Shown one piece after another: positions 8,176 through 15,643 of a stretch of 64,000 bases of DNA. The first letter of the stretch is position 1; every line of letters starts with the position of its first letter. The notes beneath the pieces are model-generated. The model saw nothing but the letters and a program-made list of their open reading frames with translations, was not told the origin of the DNA and did no database searches. Source of the DNA: Streptomyces ochraceiscleroticus (GTDB lineage Bacteria > Actinomycetota > Actinomycetes > Streptomycetales > Streptomycetaceae); the NCBI RefSeq assembly GCF_000720485.1, contig NZ_JOAX01000013.1:124001-188000 (forward strand), read 5' to 3'. The position numbers and the translations under genes are program-made.

Positions 8176-9427
8176 GACCCTGGAGGCGCCCCGGAGGGCC
8201 GCGAGCCCCGGGCGCGGATTCGACCCCGAGACCGTGCGGCGCGACTTCCCGGTCCTGCACCGTACGGTCAACGGCCACCCGCTGGTCTGGCTCGACAACG
8301 GTGCCACCACCCAGAAGCCGCGCCAGGTCATCGAGGCGCTCGCCGCCTTCTACGCTTCCGCCAACTCCAACATCCACCGCGGCGCCCACACCATGGCGCG
8401 CGAGGCCACGGAGGCGTACGAGGGGAGCCGCGCGGCCGTCGCCTCGTTCCTCGGCGCCCCCTCCCCGGACAGCGTCGTCTTCGTCCGCGGCACGACCGAG
8501 GCGGTCAACCTCGTCGCCCAGACCTGGGGCCGGGCCAACCTCGGCGCCGGCGACGAGATCCTCGTACCGGTCCTCGAACACCACTCCAACATCGTGCCGT
8601 GGCAGATGATCGCCAAGGAGCGGCACGCCCGCGTGGTGCCCGTACCGCTCGGACCGGACGGGCAGATCGACCAGAACGCCTTCGCCGACCTGCTCTCTTT
8701 CCGCACCCAGCTCGTGGCCCTCAGCCACGCGTCCAACGTGCTCGGCACCGTCCCGCCCGTGCGGGAGATGACGGCGCTGGCACACCGGTACGGCGCCAAG
8801 GTGCTGGTGGACGGCGCCCAGGCGGTCGCGCACTTCCCGGTGGACGTACAGGCGCTGGACGCCGACTTCTACGTCTTCTCGGGGCACAAGCTCTTCGGCC
8901 CCACGGGGATCGGCGCGCTGTACGGCAAGCCGGAGGTGCTCGCGGGCATGCGGCCGTGGCAGGGCGGCGGCAACATGATCGACTCGGTCGACTTCGGCCG
9001 GACCACCTTCGCCCCCGTACCGCATCTGCTGGAGGCGGGCACCGGCAACATCGCCGGCGCCGTCGGCCTGCGCGCCGCGATCGACTGGCTGACCTCGCAG
9101 GACCGCACCGCCGTCACCGCCTACGAGAAGGCCCTGACGGAGTACGCCGTACAGGCCCTGGCCGGCGTCCCCGGACTGGAACTCATCGGCGCCGCCCCCG
9201 AGCGGATCTCCGTCCTCACCTTCACACTCGCGGGATACGACCCGGCGGCGGTCGCCGAGTGCCTGGACCGCGACGGCATCGCCGTCCGGGCCGGCCACCA
9301 CTGCGCCCAGCCCGCGCTGCGCCACTACGGCCTGGAGAGCGCGGTCCGCGCCTCCTTCGCCCTCTACAACACGCCGCGGGAGGTGGACACCCTGGTCGCT
9401 TCGCTGCAGAACATGCGGCAGCAGTGA
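8162..9427 (+). CDS. Cysteine desulfurase (SufS-like), probable encapsulin cargo
   Basis: This 421-residue PLP enzyme converts cysteine to alanine and enzyme-bound persulfide. The PLP lysine is Lys243 in FSGHKLFGPTGIG. The persulfide cysteine is Cys381 in RAGHHCAQPAL, the type II (SufS/CsdA) arrangement. The start codon lies 14 bases inside the encapsulin gene, which implies translational coupling and co-assembly. Cysteine desulfurases are the known cargo of SrpI-type (2A) encapsulins, but those carry a long disordered N-terminal loading domain. Here only about 19 residues (TTPETLEAPRRAASPGRG) precede the catalytic fold. It may therefore load by a short tag or by another surface, or may not be encapsulated. 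No SUF or Isc scaffold genes are adjacent. Confidence 0.92.
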   Translation: MTTPETLEAPRRAASPGRGFDPETVRRDFPVLHRTVNGHPLVWLDNGATTQKPRQVIEALAAFYASANSNIHRGAHTMAREATEAYEGSRAAVASFLGAPSPDSVVFVRGTTEAVNLVAQTWGRANLGAGDEILVPVLEHHSNIVPWQMIAKERHARVVPVPLGPDGQIDQNAFADLLSFRTQLVALSHASNVLGTVPPVREMTALAHRYGAKVLVDGAQAVAHFPVDVQALDADFYVFSGHKLFGPTGIGALYGKPEVLAGMRPWQGGGNMIDSVDFGRTTFAPVPHLLEAGTGNIAGAVGLRAAIDWLTSQDRTAVTAYEKALTEYAVQALAGVPGLELIGAAPERISVLTFTLAGYDPAAVAECLDRDGIAVRAGHHCAQPALRHYGLESAVRASFALYNTPREVDTLVASLQNMRQQ

Positions 9428-9587
9428 CGGAAGGGGCCGGTCGAGGCACCTCGGAGCCGTCCGCGCCACTCCGTCCCTTCCATTCAGGTGACGGAGTGTG
9501 TGACGGCTGTGACGCGTGGTTACTCATCGACTGCCGGGCGGTGCAGGAAGCCGCCTCTTCCCTGTGCAACCTATGGAGGAACCGAAG

Positions 9588-9833
9588 ATGAACCGCACTG
9601 CGAAGCGCCTGACCGCTCTCGTCGTTCCCGTGGCAGCCCTTGTCCTGGCGGCCGGCGGCACGGCCGTGGCCGACGAGCCCGAGTTCCTGAACACCAAGAT
9701 CGCGACCACCGACTCCGGTTACCAGAGCGGAAGCGCCAGCGAGCACCACGGCGCGTCGACCACGGGCGCGGAGACCCACAGCCTCCTCCTGGAGACCGGT
9801 GCCGACAACAGCGACGACGACAGCGACGACTGA
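9588..9833 (+). CDS. Small secreted acidic peptide of unknown function
   Basis: This 81-residue protein has a Sec signal peptide: MNRTAKRL, a hydrophobic core, then an AVA cleavage site before DEPEF. That leaves a mature peptide of about 53 residues. The mature part is polar, with serine, threonine and glycine followed by a strongly acidic DNSDDDSDD tail. The start is fixed by GGAGGA at 9575-9580. A terminator follows at 9888-9913, so it is probably a monocistronic unit. Three GTGACG copies lie upstream (9488, 9500 and 9509). I do not recognise a family. The acidic tail could bind calcium, but nothing proves it. Confidence 0.7.
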   Translation: MNRTAKRLTALVVPVAALVLAAGGTAVADEPEFLNTKIATTDSGYQSGSASEHHGASTTGAETHSLLLETGADNSDDDSDD

Positions 9834-9887
9834 TTCGGCGCTTCCGGCCGGCGGGGGCCTCTGCCACTGAGACCTGTCGAGCACCAG

Positions 9888-9913
9888 CCCCGCTCTTCTC
9901 CGGGAGAGCGGGG
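9888..9913 (+). terminator. Hairpin terminator after the secreted peptide gene
   Basis: CCCCGCTCT (9888-9896) pairs perfectly with AGAGCGGGG (9905-9913) across an 8-base loop, between the peptide gene and the LysR gene. Confidence 0.7.
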
Positions 9914-9942
9914 TCCGCCATGTACAAGGTGGGGAGCGGAAC

Positions 9943-10929
9943 ATGGAACTGCGTGATCTGGAGTACTTCGCCCTGGTGGCCGAGGAGTTGCATTACGGCC
10001 ACGCCGCGGCCCGGCTGCACGTCGCGCCCGCCGCCGTCCGCCGCCGCATCAGCGACCTGGAACGGGAGCTGGGCCTCGTCCTCTTCGACCGGACGAGCAG
10101 CCATGTGGAGCTCGCCCCCGCGGGCGGCGAACTGCTGCCCGCCGCGCGCCGCACGCTCGCCTCGGCCGCCGAGATCGAGGACACCGCGCGCACCCTGCGC
10201 GCCGCCCGGCTGGGCGAGCTGCGCATCGGCTGCGCCCCGGGCGCGGCCCGCCTCGTCGACGTACTGATCGGCAAGGTGGCGCGTGCACGGGCCGACGTGG
10301 CCGTGGTGTCCGTCCCCATGTGGAGCCTGCAGGCACTGGACGCCCTCGTACAGGGTGAGCTCGGCCTGGCGCTGGTCCGCGATCCGCTGCCGCCGCACGG
10401 GACGTCGTCCCTGATCGTCGGGAGGTACCGCGACGACCATGTGGCGGTGCCCGCGCCCGGGCCGCTGACCAAGCAGGTCCCGGTGCCGCTCGGCGCGTTC
10501 GAGGGCATGCCGTTCCTGATCAACGAGCGGGACACCGCGCCCGGCGTGCACGACGCGACCGTACGGTTCTTCGCCGACCACGGCGTGGCCCCGCTCTGGC
10601 AGCACCACCGGCTGCGCGAACAGGAGCAGCTCATGGCGCTGGTGGCGGCCGGCACGGCGTCCGGGCTGGTGCACGCGCACCCCGCCGACGTCTCCGACCC
10701 CGCCAACATCACCTGCCCGGGCGTCGCCGTCCTGCCGCTCAGTGAGCCCGGCCCCGAACACCGCTTCCACCTGGTCTGGCGCGCGGACGACGACTCCGAA
10801 CTGCTGCGCGCGGTCATCGACCTGATCTGCGATCACGGCTGCGACCTCGACGAACCCGAACCGGAGAGCGGGCCGGGACACGGGGCGGAGCACGGTCAGG
10901 ACGGCGTCACCACGTCGGACGGGCGCTGA
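9943..10929 (+). CDS. LysR-family transcriptional regulator
   Basis: This 328-residue protein has an N-terminal winged helix-turn-helix (about residues 1-60, MELRDLEYFALVAEELHYG and ARLHVAPAAVRRRISDLE). A periplasmic-binding-like effector domain follows (about 90-300). The C-terminal 25 residues are rich in Glu, Pro and Gly and look disordered. The start ATG follows GGGGAGCG. The last 23 bases overlap the 3' end of the facing SDR gene. LysR proteins usually control a divergent neighbour, but here the leftward neighbour is a facing SDR and the upstream gene is the secreted peptide, so the target is not evident. Confidence 0.88.
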   Translation: MELRDLEYFALVAEELHYGHAAARLHVAPAAVRRRISDLERELGLVLFDRTSSHVELAPAGGELLPAARRTLASAAEIEDTARTLRAARLGELRIGCAPGAARLVDVLIGKVARARADVAVVSVPMWSLQALDALVQGELGLALVRDPLPPHGTSSLIVGRYRDDHVAVPAPGPLTKQVPVPLGAFEGMPFLINERDTAPGVHDATVRFFADHGVAPLWQHHRLREQEQLMALVAAGTASGLVHAHPADVSDPANITCPGVAVLPLSEPGPEHRFHLVWRADDDSELLRAVIDLICDHGCDLDEPEPESGPGHGAEHGQDGVTTSDGR

Positions 10930-11683
10930 CGCCGCCGTCCACGACCAGGTCGGTGCCGGTGATCCAGGAGGCCGCGTCCGAGGCGAGGAAGACGCAGGCG
11001 TCGCCGACGTCCTCGGGGCGGCCGAGCCGGGTGAGGGGCGCGGCGCGGGTCCACCGGTCGACGCCCTCCGGCCAGTCCGTGTCGAGGCCGGGGCGGTCGA
11101 TCAGGCCGGGGGAGACGGTGTTGACGCGGATGCCGAGGGGGCCGTATTCCATGGCCGCCGAGCGGGCGAACATGATCAGCGCGGCCTTGGCGGCGCTGTA
11201 GTGCGCATGCCCCGGCGCGGGCTGGGAGCCCTCGATCGAGGCCATGTGCACGACCGATCCGCCGTCCCCGCGCCGCATCGCCCCGACGGCCGCCTGAGTA
11301 CAGCAGAACGCGCTGGTCACATTGGCTTCGGAGAGCCGCCGCCAGTCGGCCGCCGTCATCTCGGCGAGCGGCTGGACCGGCTGGATCCCGGCGTTGTTGA
11401 CGAGGACGTCCAGCCGGCCGCGCCAGGAGGCCGCCGCGTCGACCAACTGCCGGCACTCCTCCTCCTGTGTCACGTCCGCCCGTACGGCCAGCGCGCTGCC
11501 GCCCTCCCCGGTGATCTCCTTGACGAGGGCCGTGGCCTGCTCCTCACCTCGGTACCAGTGGGCCACCACGGCAGCCCCGGCCCGCGCGAGCCGCCGGGCG
11601 ATCCCGCCGCCGAGGAGTCCGCTGGCGCCGGTGACCAGGGCGACCCGTCCGGCCAGGCTGCCTGCCTGCCGCGCCTCACTCAT
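10907..11683 (-). CDS. Short-chain dehydrogenase/reductase (classical SDR)
   Basis: This 258-residue NAD(P)-dependent oxidoreductase has the TGASGLLGGGIA coenzyme motif, NNAG, the catalytic S-Y-K set (HYSAAKAALI) and a classical C-terminus (ITGTDLVVDGG). It overlaps the 3' end of the cupin gene by 8 bases and lies last in a leftward set: sugar transporter, cupin, SDR. The set is divergent from a fuconolactonase-like gene, so it may oxidise a sugar such as fucose or act on a sugar-acid intermediate. The exact substrate is unknown. Confidence 0.86.
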   Translation of the reverse strand: MSEARQAGSLAGRVALVTGASGLLGGGIARRLARAGAAVVAHWYRGEEQATALVKEITGEGGSALAVRADVTQEEECRQLVDAAASWRGRLDVLVNNAGIQPVQPLAEMTAADWRRLSEANVTSAFCCTQAAVGAMRRGDGGSVVHMASIEGSQPAPGHAHYSAAKAALIMFARSAAMEYGPLGIRVNTVSPGLIDRPGLDTDWPEGVDRWTRAAPLTRLGRPEDVGDACVFLASDAASWITGTDLVVDGGVSARPTW

Positions 11684-12203
11684 CGTCGGCCCCGTCCGGC
11701 ATCCGCAGCGGGCCGCCGGGCCGGCACAACTCCCTGATCCGCTCCGCGTACCCGGGGTACTGCCTGGTGAGGACGTCCACGTCGCCGCCTTCGTAGTCGG
11801 AGGGCAGAAAGCCGGGCGCCATCGTCGTACCGCACAGCGACCAGCGCCCGCCCGGGATCACCCGGGCGCCCATCCACGTACCCGCAGGGACCACGGTCTG
11901 CACCTCCCCGTCGCTGCCGCCGAGGAGCACCACCCGGCCGGCGCCGCCCGGCCCAAGGAGCAGCAGTTCGAGGGGATCGCCCCGGTAGAAGTGCCACACC
12001 TCGTCGAGGGGCAGCCGGTGCAGGGCGGAGAAGCCACCGGCGTCCGTGGTGAGCAGCACGATGATCGCCGAGCCGGCCGGGCGGCCCGTGGCGTCCGGCG
12101 GCCCCGCCCACGTCCGGCGGAACAGTCCGCCCTCGGCGGGCAGCGGCCGCAGCCCGTACCGCTCGGCCATCTCGCCCGCCGTCGTCCCCTCCGTACCCGG
12201 CAC
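11676..12203 (-). CDS. Cupin_5 (DUF985) family protein
   Basis: This 175-residue single-domain cupin carries the DUF985 signature segments FRRTW, SAIIVLL, LHRLPLDEVWHFYRGDPLEL and a C-terminal APGFLPSDYEGGD. Family members form small beta-barrels, and some are proposed to be sugar epimerase-like or sugar-binding proteins. It is placed between a sugar transporter and an SDR and overlaps the SDR by 8 bases, which fits a role in the same sugar route. No catalytic function can be assigned. Confidence 0.82.
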   Translation of the reverse strand: MPGTEGTTAGEMAERYGLRPLPAEGGLFRRTWAGPPDATGRPAGSAIIVLLTTDAGGFSALHRLPLDEVWHFYRGDPLELLLLGPGGAGRVVLLGGSDGEVQTVVPAGTWMGARVIPGGRWSLCGTTMAPGFLPSDYEGGDVDVLTRQYPGYAERIRELCRPGGPLRMPDGADDE

Positions 12204-12308
12204 GGCTCGCCCCTCTCGTCGTCACGACGCCGTGATGCGTACCCGTATCCGGCGGGCCGTCACCGGTGCGGGCAGCCATTCCGTGCAGGGGCGTGGTGGA
12301 CGACCGGG

Positions 12309-13670
12309 CTACGCGCGCTGCTGCCAGTACCGCTCGATCTCCTCCAGGGAGCGGCCGGCGGTCTCCGGGACGCGCCGGGCGACGTACCACGCGGCGAGCG
12401 CGGACAGCACGGCGAAGACGGCGAAGACGGAGCTGCCGATCGTCTTCAGTACGTCCGGGAAGGCCAGCGCGAAGGCGAAGTTGAGCAGGTACTGGGTGAA
12501 GGTGATCACGCCCATGCCCAGCGCCCTGGCCCGCAACGGCAGCACCTCCGGGCAGTACAGCCAGAACACCGGCCCCAGCCCGAACCCGAACGCGAAGGTG
12601 TACACGAACACGCAGATCACGGCGAGCACGGGGACATCAGGGAAGAGGGCGAGCGCCACCATCGGCGGGACCTGCGCGGCCAGCGAGACGGTCAGCAGCT
12701 TCACCCTGCCCAGGCGTTCGATGAAGGGGAGCGACGCCGCGGTGGACAGGACCAGCGCCGCGCCGACGCCGTAGTTCGCGATCGTCCCCGCCTGGGAGCC
12801 GTTGCCGTCGGTGAGGTGGGAGAAGATGACGGGCGCGTAGTAGACCACCGCGTTGATGCCGGTGAAGACCTGGAAGAAGGTCAGGATCAGGGTGATGCGC
12901 AGCGCGGGACGGTAGGTTCCCGCCAACTCCCGCAATCCCGCGTGCTGTTGGGCCAGACTGTCGCGGATCTCGGTGATCTCCGCCTCGGCGGTCTCCGGTG
13001 TCGCGCGCAGCCGGCGCAGGACGCCGCGGGCCTCCTCCTCGCGCCCGTGCGTCATCAGCCAGCGCGGGCCCGCCGGGCTGAGCACCATGCCGGCCAGGAA
13101 GACCACCGCGGGCACGGCACCCAGGCCGAGCATCCACTCCCACGCGCCGGCCGCCGACAGCGCGTCGCCGACCCCGTACGCGAGCAGGATGCCGACGTTC
13201 ACCGCGAGCTGGTAGAGCGCGGTGATACGGCCGCGCAGGTGCTTGGGCGCGAGCTCGCTGAGATAGATCAGGCCGAACATGTTCGCGATGCCGACTGCGA
13301 AGCCGAGGACGAACCGCGCGACCATCAGCGCACCCGCATTGAAGGCCAGACCGCAGGCGACCGAGCCGACGACGAAGATGACACCCGCCAGGACCAGCAG
13401 ATGGCGGCGGTCCCAGCGGCGGGCGGCGAGCGAGCCGCCGACGATGGCCGGCAGCGCGCCGAGCAGCAGCAGGCTGGTGACCAGGCCCTGCCCCGTGGCG
13501 TCCAGGCCGAACCGGTCGGTCAGCGGTTGCAGCGCGCCGGAGATGGCGCCGGAGTCGTAGCCGTACAGCAGGCCGGACAGGCCGCCGAGTACGGCGATCC
13601 AGTGCACCCGCCGGGGCACCTTCTCGGCGCCCTGCGCGGCGGCTCCGGTCGGGGACTGGACCTGTGCCAC
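12309..13670 (-). CDS. MFS sugar-porter family transporter
   Basis: This 453-residue, 12-helix transporter has sugar-porter marks: [20 protein letters not shown] in helix 1, SPAGPRWLM at the central loop (a PESPRWL-type motif), and [15 protein letters not shown] at the C-terminus (a PETKG-type motif). It is expected to import a monosaccharide with protons. The start is GTG with GGAGG six bases upstream; a longer ATG frame extends into the divergent gene and is unlikely. Its promoter is probably TTGACG-17-CATTGT reading left (13757 to 13729). The partner genes suggest a deoxy- or aldohexose such as L-fucose. That is inference. Confidence 0.9.
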   Translation of the reverse strand: MAQVQSPTGAAAQGAEKVPRRVHWIAVLGGLSGLLYGYDSGAISGALQPLTDRFGLDATGQGLVTSLLLLGALPAIVGGSLAARRWDRRHLLVLAGVIFVVGSVACGLAFNAGALMVARFVLGFAVGIANMFGLIYLSELAPKHLRGRITALYQLAVNVGILLAYGVGDALSAAGAWEWMLGLGAVPAVVFLAGMVLSPAGPRWLMTHGREEEARGVLRRLRATPETAEAEITEIRDSLAQQHAGLRELAGTYRPALRITLILTFFQVFTGINAVVYYAPVIFSHLTDGNGSQAGTIANYGVGAALVLSTAASLPFIERLGRVKLLTVSLAAQVPPMVALALFPDVPVLAVICVFVYTFAFGFGLGPVFWLYCPEVLPLRARALGMGVITFTQYLLNFAFALAFPDVLKTIGSSVFAVFAVLSALAAWYVARRVPETAGRSLEEIERYWQQRA

Positions 13671-13728
13671 GGGTAACCTCCGATGGCGGTGGCGGACGGG
13701 AGACACGGGCGGGCTGGGTCCGAGGGCG

Positions 13729-13813
13729 ACAATGGTGTGCACCCCATCCATCGTCAAGAGGTCCGACCTATTGTCATCCGGGCTCCCCGGAGGTATCCGG
13801 TATTCCTGTATCC
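13729..13813. promoter_or_regulatory. Divergent promoters with central dyad AGGTCCGACCT
   Basis: Leftward, TTGACG (13757-13752) and CATTGT (13734-13729) are 17 bases apart. Rightward, TTGTCA (13771-13776) and TATCCG (13794-13799) are 17 bases apart. Between the two -35 boxes lies AGGTCCGACCT (13759-13769), a perfect dyad around one central base, resembling GntR/FadR-type sites. Three near-direct GTATYC repeats start at 13793, 13800 and 13808. A shared regulator is likely, though no GntR gene is in the window. Confidence 0.45.
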
Positions 13814-13865
13814 GCAGGACGAGTTCACCGGCCGTACGCGGCGCCGGCCCGCTCCGGGAGGACCA

Positions 13866-14690
13866 GTGATCGACGCGCACCACCATCTCTGGAATCCGGC
13901 CGTCCGCGCGTACCCCTGGCTGGATCCGGACGCCCACGCGCCGATCCACCACCCCTACACGCCGGCCGACCTCCGGCAGCAGGCCGCGGCCCACGGTGTG
14001 ACCGCCACCGTCCTCGTGCAGACCGTGGCCACCACCGAGGAGACCGCGGACTTCCTCGCGACGGCCCGCGCCTCCGGCGGCCTGATCGCGGGCGTGGTCG
14101 GCTGGACGGACCTCACCGCACCCGAACTCGCCCTGCCCGACGACCCGTTGCTCGTCGGTGTACGACACCAGGCCGAGGACGAGCCCGAGCCGCGGTGGCT
14201 GGTCCGCTCCGACGTCCGGCGCTCACTCGCCGCGCTCGGCGCCCGCGCGCTGGCCTACGACGTACTCGTGCGGGCGCCGCAGCGGCAGGCCGCGCTGGAG
14301 TGCGTACGCGGCCTGGACGAGGTGCCGTTCGTGCTCGACCACGCGGGCAAGCCGGGCATCGCGGCGGGGGAGTGGGAGCCCTGGGCGTCCTGGATCACGT
14401 CCATGGCGGCCTGCGCGAACACCGTGTGCAAGCTGTCCGGGCTGGTCACCGAGGCGCCCGGGCACGCCTGGACGGCCGAGCTGCTGCGGCCCTACGCCGA
14501 GCACGTACTGGCCGCGTTCGGCGCCGACCGGGTGCTGTTCGGCTCGGACTGGCCGGTGTGCGAACTCGCGGGCGGTTACGCCGCGGTGCGCGCCCTCACC
14601 GATGACCTGCTGCGGGGGTGTACGGCCACGGAGCGCGCTGCGGTACTGGGTGACACCGCCCGGCGGGTCTACGGCCTGGGCGTCGGATGA
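13866..14690 (+). CDS. Amidohydrolase-2 family lactonase (L-fuconolactonase-like)
   Basis: This 274-residue TIM-barrel metal hydrolase of the COG3618 type starts almost directly with the metal motif DAHHHLWNP. It also carries [17 protein letters not shown] and the terminal [14 protein letters not shown] aspartate motif. Family members hydrolyse sugar lactones such as L-fucono-1,5-lactone or 2-pyrone-4,6-dicarboxylate. The GTG start follows GGGAGG; longer frames upstream run through the promoter region. With the sugar porter and the downstream SDR and AKR, lactone hydrolysis in an oxidative L-fucose or L-rhamnose pathway is the best reading. The dicarboxylate lactonase alternative is not excluded. 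Confidence 0.85.
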   Translation: MIDAHHHLWNPAVRAYPWLDPDAHAPIHHPYTPADLRQQAAAHGVTATVLVQTVATTEETADFLATARASGGLIAGVVGWTDLTAPELALPDDPLLVGVRHQAEDEPEPRWLVRSDVRRSLAALGARALAYDVLVRAPQRQAALECVRGLDEVPFVLDHAGKPGIAAGEWEPWASWITSMAACANTVCKLSGLVTEAPGHAWTAELLRPYAEHVLAAFGADRVLFGSDWPVCELAGGYAAVRALTDDLLRGCTATERAAVLGDTARRVYGLGVG

Positions 14691-14724
14691 CATCGGATGA
14701 GAGCCGGCGAGAGCCGATGACCTC

Positions 14725-14785
14725 TTGTGCCGCGGCTCCGCGTGACCGTATGTTCACGTCGCCGGGCCAATACATCCGATGTATT
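14725..14785 (+). promoter_or_regulatory. Promoter and 17-bp palindromic operator of the SDR-AKR operon
   Basis: TTGTGC (14725-14730) and TATGTT (14749-14754) are 18 bases apart. AATACATCCGATGTATT (14769-14785) is a perfect palindrome with 7-base arms around CCG. It would cover roughly +8 to +28 of the transcript, a classic repressor position and a GntR/FadR-like sequence. A second dyad, CGTGA-N8-TCACG (14741-14758), overlaps the -10. The palindromes are seen; repressor identity is inferred. Confidence 0.6.
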
Positions 14786-14884
14786 TCGCCGGTGTAGTCG
14801 ACGGAAGAGGCACACACAAGAAGCGGCGCGCGCGGCGCGCAACGGATCGACGAAGGACGACGACGCACTCCAGGAGGAGCGGGC

Positions 14885-15643
14885 ATGAACGACATGAACG
14901 GCCTCAAGGCCCTGGTCACCGGCGGCGCCTCGGGCATCGGCCTGGCCACCGCCGAGCTGCTCGCCGCGCGCGGCGCCCGGGTGGCCGTACTGGATCTCGT
15001 ACCCGACAAGGTCGAGGAGCCGCTGACCGGCTACCGGGCCGACGTCAGCGACGACGACTCCGTACGCGAGGCGGTCGGGGCCGCGGCCCGCGACCTGGGC
15101 GGCCTCGACATCCTGGTCAACAACGCCGGCATCGGCGCGGCCGGCACGGTCGAGGACAACACCGACGCCGAGTGGCACCGCGTCCTGGACGTCAACGTGC
15201 TCGGGATCGTCCGCACCAGCCGCGCGGCGCTCCCGTACCTCCGGGAGTCCTCGCACGCCGCCATCGTCAACACCTGCTCCATCGCCGCCACCGCCGGACT
15301 GCCGCAGCGCGCGCTGTACTCGGCCTCCAAGGGCGCCGTCCTCTCGCTCACCCTCGCCATGGCCGCCGACCACGTCCGCGAGGGCATCCGCGTCAACTGC
15401 GTCAACCCCGGCACCGCCGACACCCCCTGGGTCGGGCGGCTGCTGGACGCGGCCGACGACCCCGAGGCCGAACGCGCCGCGCTCAACGCCCGGCAGCCGA
15501 TGGGCCGCCTGGTCACCGCCGAGGAAGTCGCCGCCGCCATCGCGTACGTGGCGTCGCCCGCAGCCGCCTCGGTCACCGGCACCTCGCTCGCCGTCGACGG
15601 CGGCATGGCGGGCCTGCGGCTGCGTCCCGAAGGGCAGCGGTGA
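14885..15643 (+). CDS. SDR oxidoreductase, 2-keto-3-deoxy-L-fuconate dehydrogenase-like
   Basis: This 252-residue classical SDR has TGGASGIG at the NAD site, NNAG, a Ser-Tyr-Lys catalytic set (RALYSASKGAVLSL) and PGTADTPWVGRLL in the substrate loop. The PGT-x-DTP loop is characteristic of 2-keto-3-deoxy-L-fuconate dehydrogenases and their relatives, which oxidise a 2-keto-3-deoxy sugar acid. AGGAGG-like GGAGGAG precedes the ATG. It overlaps the AKR by 4 bases (GTGA) and lies behind a palindromic operator. The dehydratase that should precede this step is not in the window, so the pathway assignment is provisional. Confidence 0.85.
   Translation: MNDMNGLKALVTGGASGIGLATAELLAARGARVAVLDLVPDKVEEPLTGYRADVSDDDSVREAVGAAARDLGGLDILVNNAGIGAAGTVEDNTDAEWHRVLDVNVLGIVRTSRAALPYLRESSHAAIVNTCSIAATAGLPQRALYSASKGAVLSLTLAMAADHVREGIRVNCVNPGTADTPWVGRLLDAADDPEAERAALNARQPMGRLVTAEEVAAAIAYVASPAAASVTGTSLAVDGGMAGLRLRPEGQR

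Noticed and set aside
9428..9487. GGAAGGG and CCCTTCC arms downstream of the desulfurase as a terminator
   Set aside because: The arms are far apart (about 40 bases) with only weak inner pairing, so I did not call it.
11322..13676. A 784-codon plus-strand frame opposite SDR, cupin and sugar porter genes
   Set aside because: No recognisable protein; the three minus-strand genes have family motifs and overlapping starts and stops.
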